Assembly (NCBI RefSeq): GCF_963975415.1
Contig: NZ_CAXBGN010000015.1
Span: 1-64,000, forward strand
DNA from: Kriegella sp963975415
GTDB taxonomy: Bacteria > Bacteroidota > Bacteroidia > Flavobacteriales > Flavobacteriaceae
Direction: 5' to 3'
DNA length: 64,000 nucleotides
Every line of letters starts with the position of its first letter. Within the stretch, counting starts at the first letter, position 1. The translations under genes and the position numbers were made by a program. Below are positions 7,256 through 16,342 of this stretch, piece by piece. The notes under the pieces are model-generated. The model did not search any database, had not been told where the DNA came from, and saw nothing but the letters and a program-made list of their open reading frames with translations.

Positions 7256-8711
7256 TTCATATAAAGAAGTTCAGAAAGCAATTGCTTCTGTGGAACGTTT
7301 GGGTGAACTAGTTACTATAACTGAAGATTCGGAAACTATAAAGGACCTAAAAACCTTGGTAGTTGATTCCGATGAAATTACAGTTCCTTTAGATTGGTAT
7401 GATTTAGAGCCTCCATATGTATTTCCCGCTAATCCATATAACAGAGAAAATTTACTTGCTTTGGTTTTTTATAAACTAGGAAATCAACAGAAAGCTTTTG
7501 AGTATGTCTCTGAAGAATATCCCATTTACCATCATCTTTTGATTGCAACACATTTGCAATTCGGGTATGAAATTTCGGCTGATATGATTGATTTTTGTTA
7601 CAATACATCACCGCATAATAGTGCTATACTTAGTTATTATGGTAATGTCGAAAGTCAGCAAGACCATATGCAACTAAAAAAAGGATTTTTAGATGCATTG
7701 AGTAAGACAGAAAATGATGAAGTCAAAGTATTTTCAGCAAAACACTTTCTGAATCTATTACTAGATGCTGGAGAATTACAAGAAGCGAAACAATTAGCAG
7801 AAGAACAAAAAGCAATTGCCATTTCCGACGATGCAAAATTTGCAATGAATACTCATTTAGCTGGTATTTTGATGGTGCAATTACAAGTACCTTATAGTAA
7901 CGAAGAGCTAGAAGAAGTTCATGAGTTACAATTACAGTCTATTGCCCATTTTGAGAGCAAAGGTTTAAAAGTTCAAGCAGGTATGTTATTGGTTGATGCT
8001 GCTGAGATTGCTAATTTCAAGGAAGATTTTATTGCCTCCAAAGAACTGATAAATAGAGCGATTCAATATTTTAAACAAGAAGATATTCCTGAATTTTTAG
8101 GAGAAGCAGGTTTCAAAAAAGCCATCCTTCTTTATACATGGTCAAAAAATGGTAGTCCGCAATATTACAAAGCAGCCATTAATGCTTTTCAAGATGTGCT
8201 AAAGGTTTTTAAACGAGATACACATCCCCAAAAATTTGCAGATGTGCATCATAACTTAGCGTTGATATATTCTGAAATTCCTGTGGGAGCAGAAGAAAAG
8301 CCAATGTGGACAGCCTTTTGTGCTTCATCGTTTAAAGAGGTTTTAGCTTTCTATAACAAAGAGCAGTATCCCTATGAATATGCCATGGCAAGTCATAACT
8401 ACGCTACAGCGTTGATGCATTTTCCACCGGCGAAATTGCATGATAATTTGAAAAAATCATCAGGTCTTTTTCAAGAAGCGCTTGACATACGTACGGTAGA
8501 AACATATCCTTTTGAACGTGCTTTAACCTTAATGAATATGCTAGAATTAGGATGGTTAACACATAATGAGGATAGTTCTGATGAATTAAAAAAATACGAG
8601 GAAATGAAGTCGAAAGCTGAAGAGATCAAAACATTGGTCAAAGATGCTGATTTGATTTCACAAGCAAATGACCATTTAAAAGAATTAGAAAAAGTAAAAA
8701 GTTTAATTTAA
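7230..8711 (+). CDS. Hydrogenase-associated TPR-like helical-repeat protein
   Basis: 493 residues. The first 70 are a small alpha/beta region (LTILTTTDSYKEVQ ... LKTLVVDSDEITVPLDWYDLEPPYVFPANPYN); the rest is all-helical with tetratricopeptide-like pairs, e.g. ENLLALVFYKLGNQQKAFEYV, KHFLNLLLDAGELQEAKQLAEE and ASHNYATALMHFPPA. Such proteins are, to my knowledge, regular members of group 2a hydrogenase operons and are thought to act as assembly or interaction scaffolds. It has no signal peptide. The start overlaps the preceding gene by 26 bp and the stop shares a base with the hypA start (TAATG), so translation is coupled on both sides. Confidence 0.82.
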   Translation: MLTILTTTDSYKEVQKAIASVERLGELVTITEDSETIKDLKTLVVDSDEITVPLDWYDLEPPYVFPANPYNRENLLALVFYKLGNQQKAFEYVSEEYPIYHHLLIATHLQFGYEISADMIDFCYNTSPHNSAILSYYGNVESQQDHMQLKKGFLDALSKTENDEVKVFSAKHFLNLLLDAGELQEAKQLAEEQKAIAISDDAKFAMNTHLAGILMVQLQVPYSNEELEEVHELQLQSIAHFESKGLKVQAGMLLVDAAEIANFKEDFIASKELINRAIQYFKQEDIPEFLGEAGFKKAILLYTWSKNGSPQYYKAAINAFQDVLKVFKRDTHPQKFADVHHNLALIYSEIPVGAEEKPMWTAFCASSFKEVLAFYNKEQYPYEYAMASHNYATALMHFPPAKLHDNLKKSSGLFQEALDIRTVETYPFERALTLMNMLELGWLTHNEDSSDELKKYEEMKSKAEEIKTLVKDADLISQANDHLKELEKVKSLI

Positions 8712-9058
8712 TGCACGAAACGTCTATTGTGAATAGCATTCTGAGAACCCTTGAACAGGAGTTTGAGACAGAGAAATTGAATAAGATGAAGACCATTCAT
8801 CTAAAGGTTGGCATTCTCTCAAATATTGAACCCCGTTTGTTGTACAATGCATATGAGGCATCTCAAATGATGAATCCAGAGTACCATCATGTAAAGCTCA
8901 AAATAGAAATGACGGAGCTAAAAATAGAATGTGAAGTCTGTGACCATATAACTGATGTGAAAAATTATCGGTTTATATGTGACAACTGTGAAAGGCCCAG
9001 TAAGAATGTGATTCAAGGTGAAGAGATGCTAATTCATAAAGTTGAATTTGACGACTAG
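8711..9058 (+). CDS. hypA: Hydrogenase nickel-insertion protein HypA
   Basis: 115 residues, full length for the family. The N-terminal MHE nickel-binding motif is present (MHETSIVNSI), and the zinc domain is formed by two CxxC pairs: C74/C77 (CEVC) and C90/C93 (CDNC). HypA delivers nickel to the large-subunit precursor together with HypB. The ATG overlaps the upstream stop as TAATG. It is the first of the hypABFCDE series. Confidence 0.95.
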   Translation: MHETSIVNSILRTLEQEFETEKLNKMKTIHLKVGILSNIEPRLLYNAYEASQMMNPEYHHVKLKIEMTELKIECEVCDHITDVKNYRFICDNCERPSKNVIQGEEMLIHKVEFDD

Positions 9059-9120
9059 CCTTGGCGGCTGGTCAGTTTATAAAACTAAAAACTATAAGGT
9101 TTCTCAAATAGAAAAAGAAA

Positions 9121-9816
9121 ATGGTAGATAAATCAACAAAAGCAGCACGTGGAACGGTGCAATGTGAAAACACTAATATTAATTTGCTTAAAGCAAATGA
9201 TTTTGTGGCAGATATTATTAAGAAAGAAATGGCAAAGACCAATACTTTGCTAATCAATATAACATCTTCAGCGGGAAGTGGTAAAACCACTTTAATGCAG
9301 AAAACTGCTGAAAAGCTGAAAGACAAAATAAAGATTGCCGTTATGGTCGGCGATTTAGAAACTGAACGCGATGCAGACCGTATTCGTGAAACGGGAATTC
9401 AAGCTTTACAAATTGTCACTGGTGGGATTTGTCATTTAGAGGCGCAAATGATTCATCAGGTACTCGACCAATTCGATTTAGAAAATATTGATTTACTGTT
9501 TATTGAGAACGTTGGGAACTTGGTTTGTCCATCTTCTTTTGATTTAGGAGAAGACTATCGGGTAACACTCATGGCAACAACAGAGGGCGACGACAAACCA
9601 AAGAAATATCCAAAAATGTTTTTGACAAGTGATATGATGCTGGTTTCCAAAGCTGATTTATTACCCTATGTGCCTTTCTCTGTAGAGGCCGTAACAAAAG
9701 ATGCACGCGAGGTAAATCATGAACTAGAGGTAATTCAAATTTCTTCGCTTTCTGAGGAGGGAGTTGATGAATGGTGTGATTGGTTACTAGAAAAAATCGA
9801 ACAAAAGAAAGGATAA
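9121..9816 (+). CDS. hypB: Hydrogenase maturation GTPase HypB
   Basis: 231 residues. The P-loop SSAGSGKTT (49-57), the GDLETERDADRI segment, the metal-binding ICHLE and ENVGNLVCPSSFDLGE signatures and an SKADLLP guanine-specificity motif identify this SIMIBI GTPase. It regulates nickel release to HypA and the hydrogenase precursor. The N-terminus has no His-rich stretch or CxxCGC high-affinity nickel motif, so it lacks storage capacity and may depend more on the nickel permease at 15635. It is spaced 62 bp from hypA and 7 bp from hypF. Confidence 0.95.
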   Translation: MVDKSTKAARGTVQCENTNINLLKANDFVADIIKKEMAKTNTLLINITSSAGSGKTTLMQKTAEKLKDKIKIAVMVGDLETERDADRIRETGIQALQIVTGGICHLEAQMIHQVLDQFDLENIDLLFIENVGNLVCPSSFDLGEDYRVTLMATTEGDDKPKKYPKMFLTSDMMLVSKADLLPYVPFSVEAVTKDAREVNHELEVIQISSLSEEGVDEWCDWLLEKIEQKKG

Positions 9817-9823
9817 TGCCTAA

Positions 9824-12085
9824 ATGCTGCAAACCTTTCAGATTATAATTTCAGGACAAGTACAAGGCGTAGGTTTTCGTCCTTTTGTGTATGGGTTAGC
9901 GCGTAAAAATTTACTAAAAGGCTCGGTTTGCAATAATGCTGACGGTGTTCTAATCCATATAAATTCAACAGAAGAAAAGGCAAAAGAATTCTTGACTTTG
10001 ATTCTTGATGGTGCGCCTGAAATTTCTGTTATTCAATCACATTCCATTTGTAAGGTTTCGCATGAGGCCTTTGATGATTTTGGAATTATTCCTTCGGAAA
10101 TAAATAATCAAATTAATATTCCATTAACGCCAGACTTCGCCATTTGTGAGTCTTGCAAAGCAGAAATTAAAGACGCAGATAATCGTCGATATGGCTACGC
10201 GTTTACGACCTGTACCAATTGTGGCCCTCGATATGCGGTAACCACAAAATTTCCATTTGAAAGAACAAATACTACCGTTTCAGTGTTTAATATGTGTGAA
10301 ACGTGTCAAACGGAATATGCCAACCCTATCGATAGGCGCTTTCACTCGCAAACTAATAGTTGTTCTGATTGCGGTATACAATTGAAACTAAGCGATTGTG
10401 AAGGTCGGCAACTCATCGGAAACCAAAATGAGCTTATCAAAAAAGCGGCAAACATACTTCGAAAAGGAAGCATTCTCGCTTTGAAAAACACCAATGGTTA
10501 TTTACTTTGTTGCGATGCAAACAACAAAAAAACTATAGGAAAACTTAGAGAAAAAAAACAACGCCCTACAAAACCTTTTGCTCTACTTTATCCATCCATA
10601 AAAAAAATAAAGAATGATTTTCAACTAAGCCAGGTTGAAGAAGAAACACTATGTTCTGCTATAGCGCCTATTGTGATTCTAAATCCGAAAGACAAGATTC
10701 AAGACATAGAGCACCAAAGTATTGCGCCGAGATTAAATCAATTGGGAGTTATGCTTCCGTCTTCTGCTCTGCTTACGCTTTTGATGGTTGAACTTCAAAT
10801 GCCCATCATTGCGACAAGTGGAAATATTCATGGTTCGCCCATTATTTCTGAAGAAACTGATGCTGAGAAAAAGCTATCTGGAATAGCCGATTATTTCTTG
10901 CATCATGATTTAGAAGTTTCTTTTCCTCAAGATGATTCTGTAGTTCGTTTTATTGGAGAGAATCAAGTTATTTTGCGGCGCTCTCGTGGATTAGCTCCTA
11001 ATTATATAGGGACTATACAATCTTATAATGAGAAGGTTTTAGCTATGGGTGCTCATTTAAAAAGCACTTATGCCTTTGTACCTAATTCGCATACTTATGT
11101 GAGTCCGTATTTTGGAAATTTGGATAGTTACGACGTTTCAGAAAGGTTTGAAGAAAGTGTAAATCAATTCGAAAAGCTGTTTCAAACTCAAGCTGAAACT
11201 GTCTTAATCGATGCACACCCACAATATCAGAGTAGTATTTTGGGAAGAGAACTATCCGAAAGATGGAATGCCAATCTAATTTCTGTTCAACATCATAAAG
11301 CCCATTTTGCCAGTGTTTTGGGCGAACATGATTTATTTGAATCCGAAGAAAAAATATTGGGTGTTATTTGGGATGGTACCGGATTCGGAGAAGACCAAGC
11401 CATTTGGGGTGGCGAATTTTTCAATTGTGAAAACCATAAAATGGAAAGGCTGACTCACTTTGAATATTTTGACTGGCTGGCTGCCGACAAAATGGCAAAA
11501 GAACCGCGATTATCTTTATTGAGTGTACTTCCTGAAACTGAAAAAGAAGCCGTGAAATCCAAATTCTCTGAAACTGAATGGAGAATCTACGGTAAGATGC
11601 TAGTTAACAATAGCTTAAAAACTTCATCCGTTGGACGATTATTTGATGGGGTGGCATCTCTGTTAAATATTATTGACAAAACGACTTACGAGGGGGAAGC
11701 AGCAATGCTATTAGAAAATGAGGCTAGAAAGTATAAGGAAGATGCATTTGTTGATTTTCTAGAAAATGTTCAATGTGAAACCATTCCCACCAAAGTCCTT
11801 ATTGAAAATATAATGCGAGCGCAAAGAGAAGAAATGGCTGTAGAAAGATTAGCGAACAGTTTCATCCATACTTTGGTCTTGATTATTTTAAAAGTAGCCA
11901 TCAAAAATAATTACAAAACTATCGCTTGTAGTGGTGGTGTTTTTCAAAACTCAATTTTAATACAAAAGCTCTCGCAGCTATCCAAAAAACAAGGAATCAA
12001 ATTAAAAATTAATCGTATATTGTCTAGTAACGACGAGAACATTTCGTTCGGCCAGCTGTGTTATTATCAGCATATAAAAAATTGA
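9824..12085 (+). CDS. hypF: Carbamoyltransferase HypF
   Basis: 753 residues, full length. Domains in order: acylphosphatase (SGQVQGVGFRPFV, residues 10-22), two C4 zinc fingers (C108/C111/C130/C133 and C158/C161/C180/C183), a YrdC-like domain (about 200-390, with KNTNGYLLCCDA and RSRGLAPNYIG) and a Kae1-like C-terminal domain with the QHHKAH metal motif. HypF uses carbamoyl phosphate and ATP to carbamoylate the C-terminal cysteine of HypE, the first step of CN ligand synthesis. It is followed by hypC after 3 bp. Confidence 0.96.
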   Translation: MLQTFQIIISGQVQGVGFRPFVYGLARKNLLKGSVCNNADGVLIHINSTEEKAKEFLTLILDGAPEISVIQSHSICKVSHEAFDDFGIIPSEINNQINIPLTPDFAICESCKAEIKDADNRRYGYAFTTCTNCGPRYAVTTKFPFERTNTTVSVFNMCETCQTEYANPIDRRFHSQTNSCSDCGIQLKLSDCEGRQLIGNQNELIKKAANILRKGSILALKNTNGYLLCCDANNKKTIGKLREKKQRPTKPFALLYPSIKKIKNDFQLSQVEEETLCSAIAPIVILNPKDKIQDIEHQSIAPRLNQLGVMLPSSALLTLLMVELQMPIIATSGNIHGSPIISEETDAEKKLSGIADYFLHHDLEVSFPQDDSVVRFIGENQVILRRSRGLAPNYIGTIQSYNEKVLAMGAHLKSTYAFVPNSHTYVSPYFGNLDSYDVSERFEESVNQFEKLFQTQAETVLIDAHPQYQSSILGRELSERWNANLISVQHHKAHFASVLGEHDLFESEEKILGVIWDGTGFGEDQAIWGGEFFNCENHKMERLTHFEYFDWLAADKMAKEPRLSLLSVLPETEKEAVKSKFSETEWRIYGKMLVNNSLKTSSVGRLFDGVASLLNIIDKTTYEGEAAMLLENEARKYKEDAFVDFLENVQCETIPTKVLIENIMRAQREEMAVERLANSFIHTLVLIILKVAIKNNYKTIACSGGVFQNSILIQKLSQLSKKQGIKLKINRILSSNDENISFGQLCYYQHIKN

Positions 12086-12088
12086 AGT

Positions 12089-12364
12089 ATGTGTTTAGCA
12101 ATTCCAGGGAAAATTAAGAGTATCGAAATGCAATATGACGGTAGGGTTAGAATGGCCAAAGTATTATTTGGCGGTATAATGAAAGAAGCTAGTTTAGAGA
12201 TGTTACCTGATGCTGATATTGATGATTATGTCTTAGTACATGTTGGGGTTGCGATTAGTAAAGTAAATGAAGAGGAAGCGCAAAAAACTTTCAAATATCT
12301 TGAAGAAATTGGCGAATTAGGAGATCTCACTGATGTGGATGAATACTTACCAAAAACCAACTAA
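12089..12364 (+). CDS. hypC: Hydrogenase assembly chaperone HypC
   Basis: 91 residues beginning MCLAIPGK, with the essential Cys2 that binds the Fe(CN)2CO precursor, and the conserved VLVHVGVAISKV segment. HypC shuttles this iron centre between HypD and the large subunit. Only one HypC/HupF-type chaperone is present, so it presumably serves both steps. It sits 11 bp before hypD. Confidence 0.95.
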   Translation: MCLAIPGKIKSIEMQYDGRVRMAKVLFGGIMKEASLEMLPDADIDDYVLVHVGVAISKVNEEEAQKTFKYLEEIGELGDLTDVDEYLPKTN

Positions 12365-12375
12365 AACGTACTATT

Positions 12376-13470
12376 ATGAAGTACATGTCAGAATACCGCG
12401 ACCCAGATTTAGCAAAAAAATATTTAGAGGAAATAAAAAACACGGTTTCTAGGCCTTGGTCTATCATGGAGGTTTGTGGCGGACAAACACATAGTCTCGT
12501 TAAAAACGGAATCATTGAAATGTTACCTGATTCGGTTACTATGATTCATGGTCCGGGTTGCCCTGTTTGTGTAACCCCTTTAAACTTGATTGACAAAGCG
12601 GTTTATCTTGCATCCGAAAAAGGAGTAATTCTATGTTCTTTTGGAGATATGTTACGAGTGCCAGGATCTCAAAAAAGTCTTTTGGAGGCCAAAGCAGAAG
12701 GTGCTGATGTACGTATTTTATATTCCCCGTTAGAAGCCGTTAAAATTGCTGAAGATAATCCTGATAAAGAAGTAGTGTTCTTTGCTGTTGGTTTTGAAAC
12801 TACCGCACCTGCAAATGCCTTGTCTGTAGTTCATGCACATCGTAGAGGCGTGAAAAATTACTCGATTTTAGCATCCCATGTACTAGTGCCACCCGCAATA
12901 AAAGCAGTTATTGATGATGAAGAAAGTAAGATTGATGGATTCTTAGCAGCGGGACATGTTTGTACAATAATGGGCAACACTGAATATCACCCATTATCTG
13001 CTGAATATAAAGTACCTATTGTAGTTACTGGATTTGAACCTTTAGATGTGCTACAAGGCATTTTAATGGTTATTAGACAGTTAGAGCAGAGCAAATCAAT
13101 AGTTGAAAATCAATATGCTAGAATCGTTCGCGAAGACGGAAATCCCGATGCGCAGAAAGTCATTGATGAAGTTTTTGAAGTACGTAATCAAATGTGGCGG
13201 GGTATTGGCGAAATTCCAGATAGCGGTTATGCTGTTAGAGAGAAATATGCTGATTTCGATGCTACCAAAAAATATAATGTTACCATAGAAGAGGCGCCAG
13301 AAAATCCGGATTGTATTTCGGGTCAAATAATGAAAGGAATTAAAAAACCTTTTGAGTGTTCTCAATTTGGAAAAACCTGTAAACCTACCAATCCACTTGG
13401 TGCACCAATGGTCAGTAGTGAAGGAGCTTGTGCTGCCTACTATCATTTTTCGGGACTGGTTGAAGCTTAA
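12376..13470 (+). CDS. hypD: Hydrogenase maturation protein HypD
   Basis: 364 residues. Conserved iron and Fe-S motifs are present: MEVCGGQTH (Cys34), HGPGCPVCVTP (Cys62, Cys65), VGFETTAPA, AGHVCTIMG and the C-terminal GKTCKPTNPLGAPMVSSEGACAAYY. HypD is the 4Fe-4S scaffold on which the Fe(CN)2CO unit is assembled with HypC and HypE. An alternative start is the second Met (12385, MSEYRDPDLAKK), which fits the family equally well. Confidence 0.95.
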   Translation: MKYMSEYRDPDLAKKYLEEIKNTVSRPWSIMEVCGGQTHSLVKNGIIEMLPDSVTMIHGPGCPVCVTPLNLIDKAVYLASEKGVILCSFGDMLRVPGSQKSLLEAKAEGADVRILYSPLEAVKIAEDNPDKEVVFFAVGFETTAPANALSVVHAHRRGVKNYSILASHVLVPPAIKAVIDDEESKIDGFLAAGHVCTIMGNTEYHPLSAEYKVPIVVTGFEPLDVLQGILMVIRQLEQSKSIVENQYARIVREDGNPDAQKVIDEVFEVRNQMWRGIGEIPDSGYAVREKYADFDATKKYNVTIEEAPENPDCISGQIMKGIKKPFECSQFGKTCKPTNPLGAPMVSSEGACAAYYHFSGLVEA

Positions 13471-13480
13471 TCACTTTTAA

Positions 13481-14542
13481 ATGTCGGAAAACAACAAAAT
13501 TCGCATGCAGCTGCAATGCCCCATGCCCAAACTTGACTTTGATGTCATCACCCTAGGTCATGGAAGTGGTGGCGTATTAACCAATAAACTACTAGATAGT
13601 GGTGTTTTCGAGTTGCTAAGCAATGATATTTTGGATGAACGTCATGATGGTGCCTTTTTAGAGTTGAATGGTAAAACGGCTTTTTCTACGGATAGCTTTT
13701 TAGTTTCCCCAATATTTTTCCCAGGTGGAAATATTGGAGAGCTGGCTGTTAACGGAACTGTTAATGATTTAGCCATGTGCGGTGCAATACCCAAATACTT
13801 ATCCTTAAGTTTTATTATCGAAGAAGGACTTCCAGTAAAGGAGTTCTGGGATATTTTAGTAGCCATTAAATTCGCTTGTGAAAAGGCAGGAGTAAAAATC
13901 GTAACAGGAGATACTAAGGTGGTTGAAAAAGGGAAAGGAGATAAAATTTTTATAAACACTTCTGGAGTTGGTCCAATTCATCCAAAGGCAAAAATAAGTG
14001 CTAAAAACATTTCAATAGGTGATAAAATAATTATTAGTGGAAATGTTGCTTCTCATGGCATGACGATTATGTCCGTCCGTGAAGGTTTAGAATTTGAATC
14101 AGAAATTAAAAGTGACACCACCAATTTGAATCATACTATTCTAAATTTGATAGAACAATTTGGTGAAAATATTCATCTATTGACCGACCCGACGCGTGGA
14201 GGAGTTGCAACTGTACTAAAAGAAATCGCTCAATCTTCTGAAATAGGAATTGACTTAGTACAAAGAGATTTTCCTATCGATGATCAAGTTGCAAGTGCCT
14301 GTGAATTATTAGGTTTAGACCCTTTGTATGTAGCAAACGAAGGGCTTTTTATTGCTTTTGTTTCTGCTTCGAACGCCGACGCTGTTCTGGCGGCTTTGCA
14401 GGAAGAAGAAAATGGAAAAAATGCAAGAATTATTGGGAGCGTGGTTACCGAACATCCAAAACAAGTTATTATGGAAAGTGCTATTGGTGGTAAACGCGTG
14501 ATAAGTATGTTGCCAGGAGAACAATTACCAAGAATTTGCTAA
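13481..14542 (+). CDS. hypE: Hydrogenase maturation protein HypE
   Basis: 353 residues of the PurM/AIR-synthase-like fold: the N-terminal GHGSGG motif, STDSF, GTVNDLAMCGA and DPTRGGVATVLKE segments bind ATP and metal. The protein ends in PRIC, the C-terminal Cys being carbamoylated by HypF and dehydrated to the thiocyanate that supplies CN. The next gene begins 1 bp after its stop. Confidence 0.96.
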   Translation: MSENNKIRMQLQCPMPKLDFDVITLGHGSGGVLTNKLLDSGVFELLSNDILDERHDGAFLELNGKTAFSTDSFLVSPIFFPGGNIGELAVNGTVNDLAMCGAIPKYLSLSFIIEEGLPVKEFWDILVAIKFACEKAGVKIVTGDTKVVEKGKGDKIFINTSGVGPIHPKAKISAKNISIGDKIIISGNVASHGMTIMSVREGLEFESEIKSDTTNLNHTILNLIEQFGENIHLLTDPTRGGVATVLKEIAQSSEIGIDLVQRDFPIDDQVASACELLGLDPLYVANEGLFIAFVSASNADAVLAALQEEENGKNARIIGSVVTEHPKQVIMESAIGGKRVISMLPGEQLPRIC

Positions 14543-14543
14543 T

Positions 14544-15638
14544 ATGAACTTCGAAACCCTCGGCAAACAGGTTACAAATTCACGTATTTTTAAAGGTTCA
14601 AAGCAAATGCCTTTTTTGGCCCCAAGAGGAGTTTTTGTGGCAAAAAATCTTCTTTTTGTTTCAGATACGGGACGCAATCGTGTTTTTATATGGAAGGGAA
14701 TACCAACTTCTGAACACCAAGAACCTGATATAGTTTTAGGGCAATCAGATGTATCAAAAACAGGACGAAATTCTGGTGGAGATGTAACTGCAAATACCTT
14801 GCAATATCCCTCGGGAATATGGAGTGATGGTAAAATTCTAGTCGTTGGTGACGCATGGAATCATCGTGTATTAATTTGGCACACCATACCAACAGAAAAC
14901 GGACAAGCAGCAGATGTTGTTTTGGGGCAGCCAGATTTCGCATCTAATCAACCCAATGTAACTGGTATTGGCAATGACCCTTCAGCACAGACCTTAAACT
15001 GGCCCTATGGTGTTTTTTCTGATGGAGAACGTTTATGGATAGCTGATACAGGAAATAGACGCATTTTGTATTACAACGCTATTCCTATAGAAAATTATGC
15101 TGCTGCAGATAAAGTTATAGGCAAACCTACATTTACTACTAGAGATTATAATAATGACGAACCTATTTGGCCGTACTCCGTAAAAATTAATGGTAAGGGG
15201 CAAATGGCAGTTGCTGACACTCAATTCTATCGCGTTTTAGTGTGGAATAATAATGAAGATGCATTTTTAAAACCTGCCGATATTATAATTGGTCAAGATA
15301 ACTTTGATGCATGTGGGCAAAATCAGTTTAGACTTGCCCCTGAGGGAAACACCATGAATTGGACATATGATGCTTGTTTTTATAAAGATGGTATTCTGAT
15401 AAATGATACGGGTAACAGTAGAATTTTAAAGTTTGATGAAATACCAACTAAAAACAACCCTTCTGCAAATGCCCTAATTGGTCGTGAAGATTTTATAACT
15501 AGTAGTGAGTTTAAAGGTAATATGCACGGCACTGATAGTGCAATTTATTGGCCGTTCTCAATAATTACTCAAGGAGACACTTTATTTATTGCCGATACTG
15601 GAAATCATCGTTTGGTAATCACGGAGCTAATACCTTAG
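14544..15638 (+). CDS. NHL-repeat beta-propeller protein of the hydrogenase cluster
   Basis: 364 residues containing six recognisable NHL-type blades, each with a variant of the ADTGNxRI core (SDTGRNRVFIW, GDAWNHRVLIW, ADTGNRRILYY, ADTQFYRVLVW, NDTGNSRILKF, ADTGNHRLVIT), so a six-bladed propeller is expected. No signal peptide is seen, which keeps it with the cytoplasmic hydrogenase. NHL proteins recur in group 2a hydrogenase clusters to my knowledge, with no proven function; a scaffold or redox-partner docking role is plausible. It is the last gene of the operon and its end overlaps the convergent permease gene by 4 bp. Confidence 0.85.
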   Translation: MNFETLGKQVTNSRIFKGSKQMPFLAPRGVFVAKNLLFVSDTGRNRVFIWKGIPTSEHQEPDIVLGQSDVSKTGRNSGGDVTANTLQYPSGIWSDGKILVVGDAWNHRVLIWHTIPTENGQAADVVLGQPDFASNQPNVTGIGNDPSAQTLNWPYGVFSDGERLWIADTGNRRILYYNAIPIENYAAADKVIGKPTFTTRDYNNDEPIWPYSVKINGKGQMAVADTQFYRVLVWNNNEDAFLKPADIIIGQDNFDACGQNQFRLAPEGNTMNWTYDACFYKDGILINDTGNSRILKFDEIPTKNNPSANALIGREDFITSSEFKGNMHGTDSAIYWPFSIITQGDTLFIADTGNHRLVITELIP

Positions 15639-16342
15639 ATGCTAAGGTGCAACCAATAAACACCTATTACAATAGCAAAAAGTCCACCTGTAATGCGGAC
15701 TGTTGTAAAAATAGATGCACTCTTTTGTCCTTTCGAAAAACTGGCTATTTTTCCCAATAAATAGGTGTAAATAGCCATTGCCAAGACAGTTCCTATACCG
15801 AAACCTATAATATATTGAATACTGTCTAGCCGATTTTCAAAACCCAAAACTGGAAGCAAAAGGATAAAATGTGCTATTCCAGCTAATCCGTGAAGTACGC
15901 CTATTCCAAAAGAAGACCATAAATTTTGTTTCAGTTTTTTATCATGGGTATGAGAATGTTCTAATGTATTAGTTTCATGATTGTGTTCATGAACATGAAT
16001 ATAGGGTTCATTTCCATCATGAACATGCGGATGCTTATGATTTTTACTTTTGTAAAAAATGCTAAATAGCGCCCAGAGACCAACAGCAATTAACACAAAT
16101 CCAACCAACTGCTCGCTATGTTCAGATATCTTTTCTAATGGAATATATTCTTTAAACAAAAGGAATAGCAACCCAATTAATAGCATTCCAGCTAAATGCC
16201 CAAAACCCCAAAATAAGCCTATTTTCCATACTTTACGTCTAGTTTCAATAGCCAAAGGAGTTACTGCGGCCAAATGGTCAGGGCCTGAAACAACGTGTAA
16301 GACAGAGGCAGCTAGACCAGCGAATAATGAAAAATTAATCAT
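15635..16342 (-). CDS. UreH/NicO-type nickel permease with His-rich loop
   Basis: 235-residue membrane protein with about six helices. The first helix has the HVVSGPDHLA form of the H-x4-DH nickel-binding motif and a later helix has GVLHGLAGIAHF; both are typical of the UreH/NicO (TauE-SafE-like) nickel/cobalt transporters. A cytoplasmic loop at about residues 102-135 is rich in His (NHKHPHVHDGN, HVHEHNHE, HSHTHD). The likely job is to supply nickel for the hydrogenase, whose genes converge on it. RcnA-type members export nickel, so efflux cannot be excluded, but context favours uptake. Confidence 0.85.
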   Translation of the reverse strand: MINFSLFAGLAASVLHVVSGPDHLAAVTPLAIETRRKVWKIGLFWGFGHLAGMLLIGLLFLLFKEYIPLEKISEHSEQLVGFVLIAVGLWALFSIFYKSKNHKHPHVHDGNEPYIHVHEHNHETNTLEHSHTHDKKLKQNLWSSFGIGVLHGLAGIAHFILLLPVLGFENRLDSIQYIIGFGIGTVLAMAIYTYLLGKIASFSKGQKSASIFTTVRITGGLFAIVIGVYWLHLSI

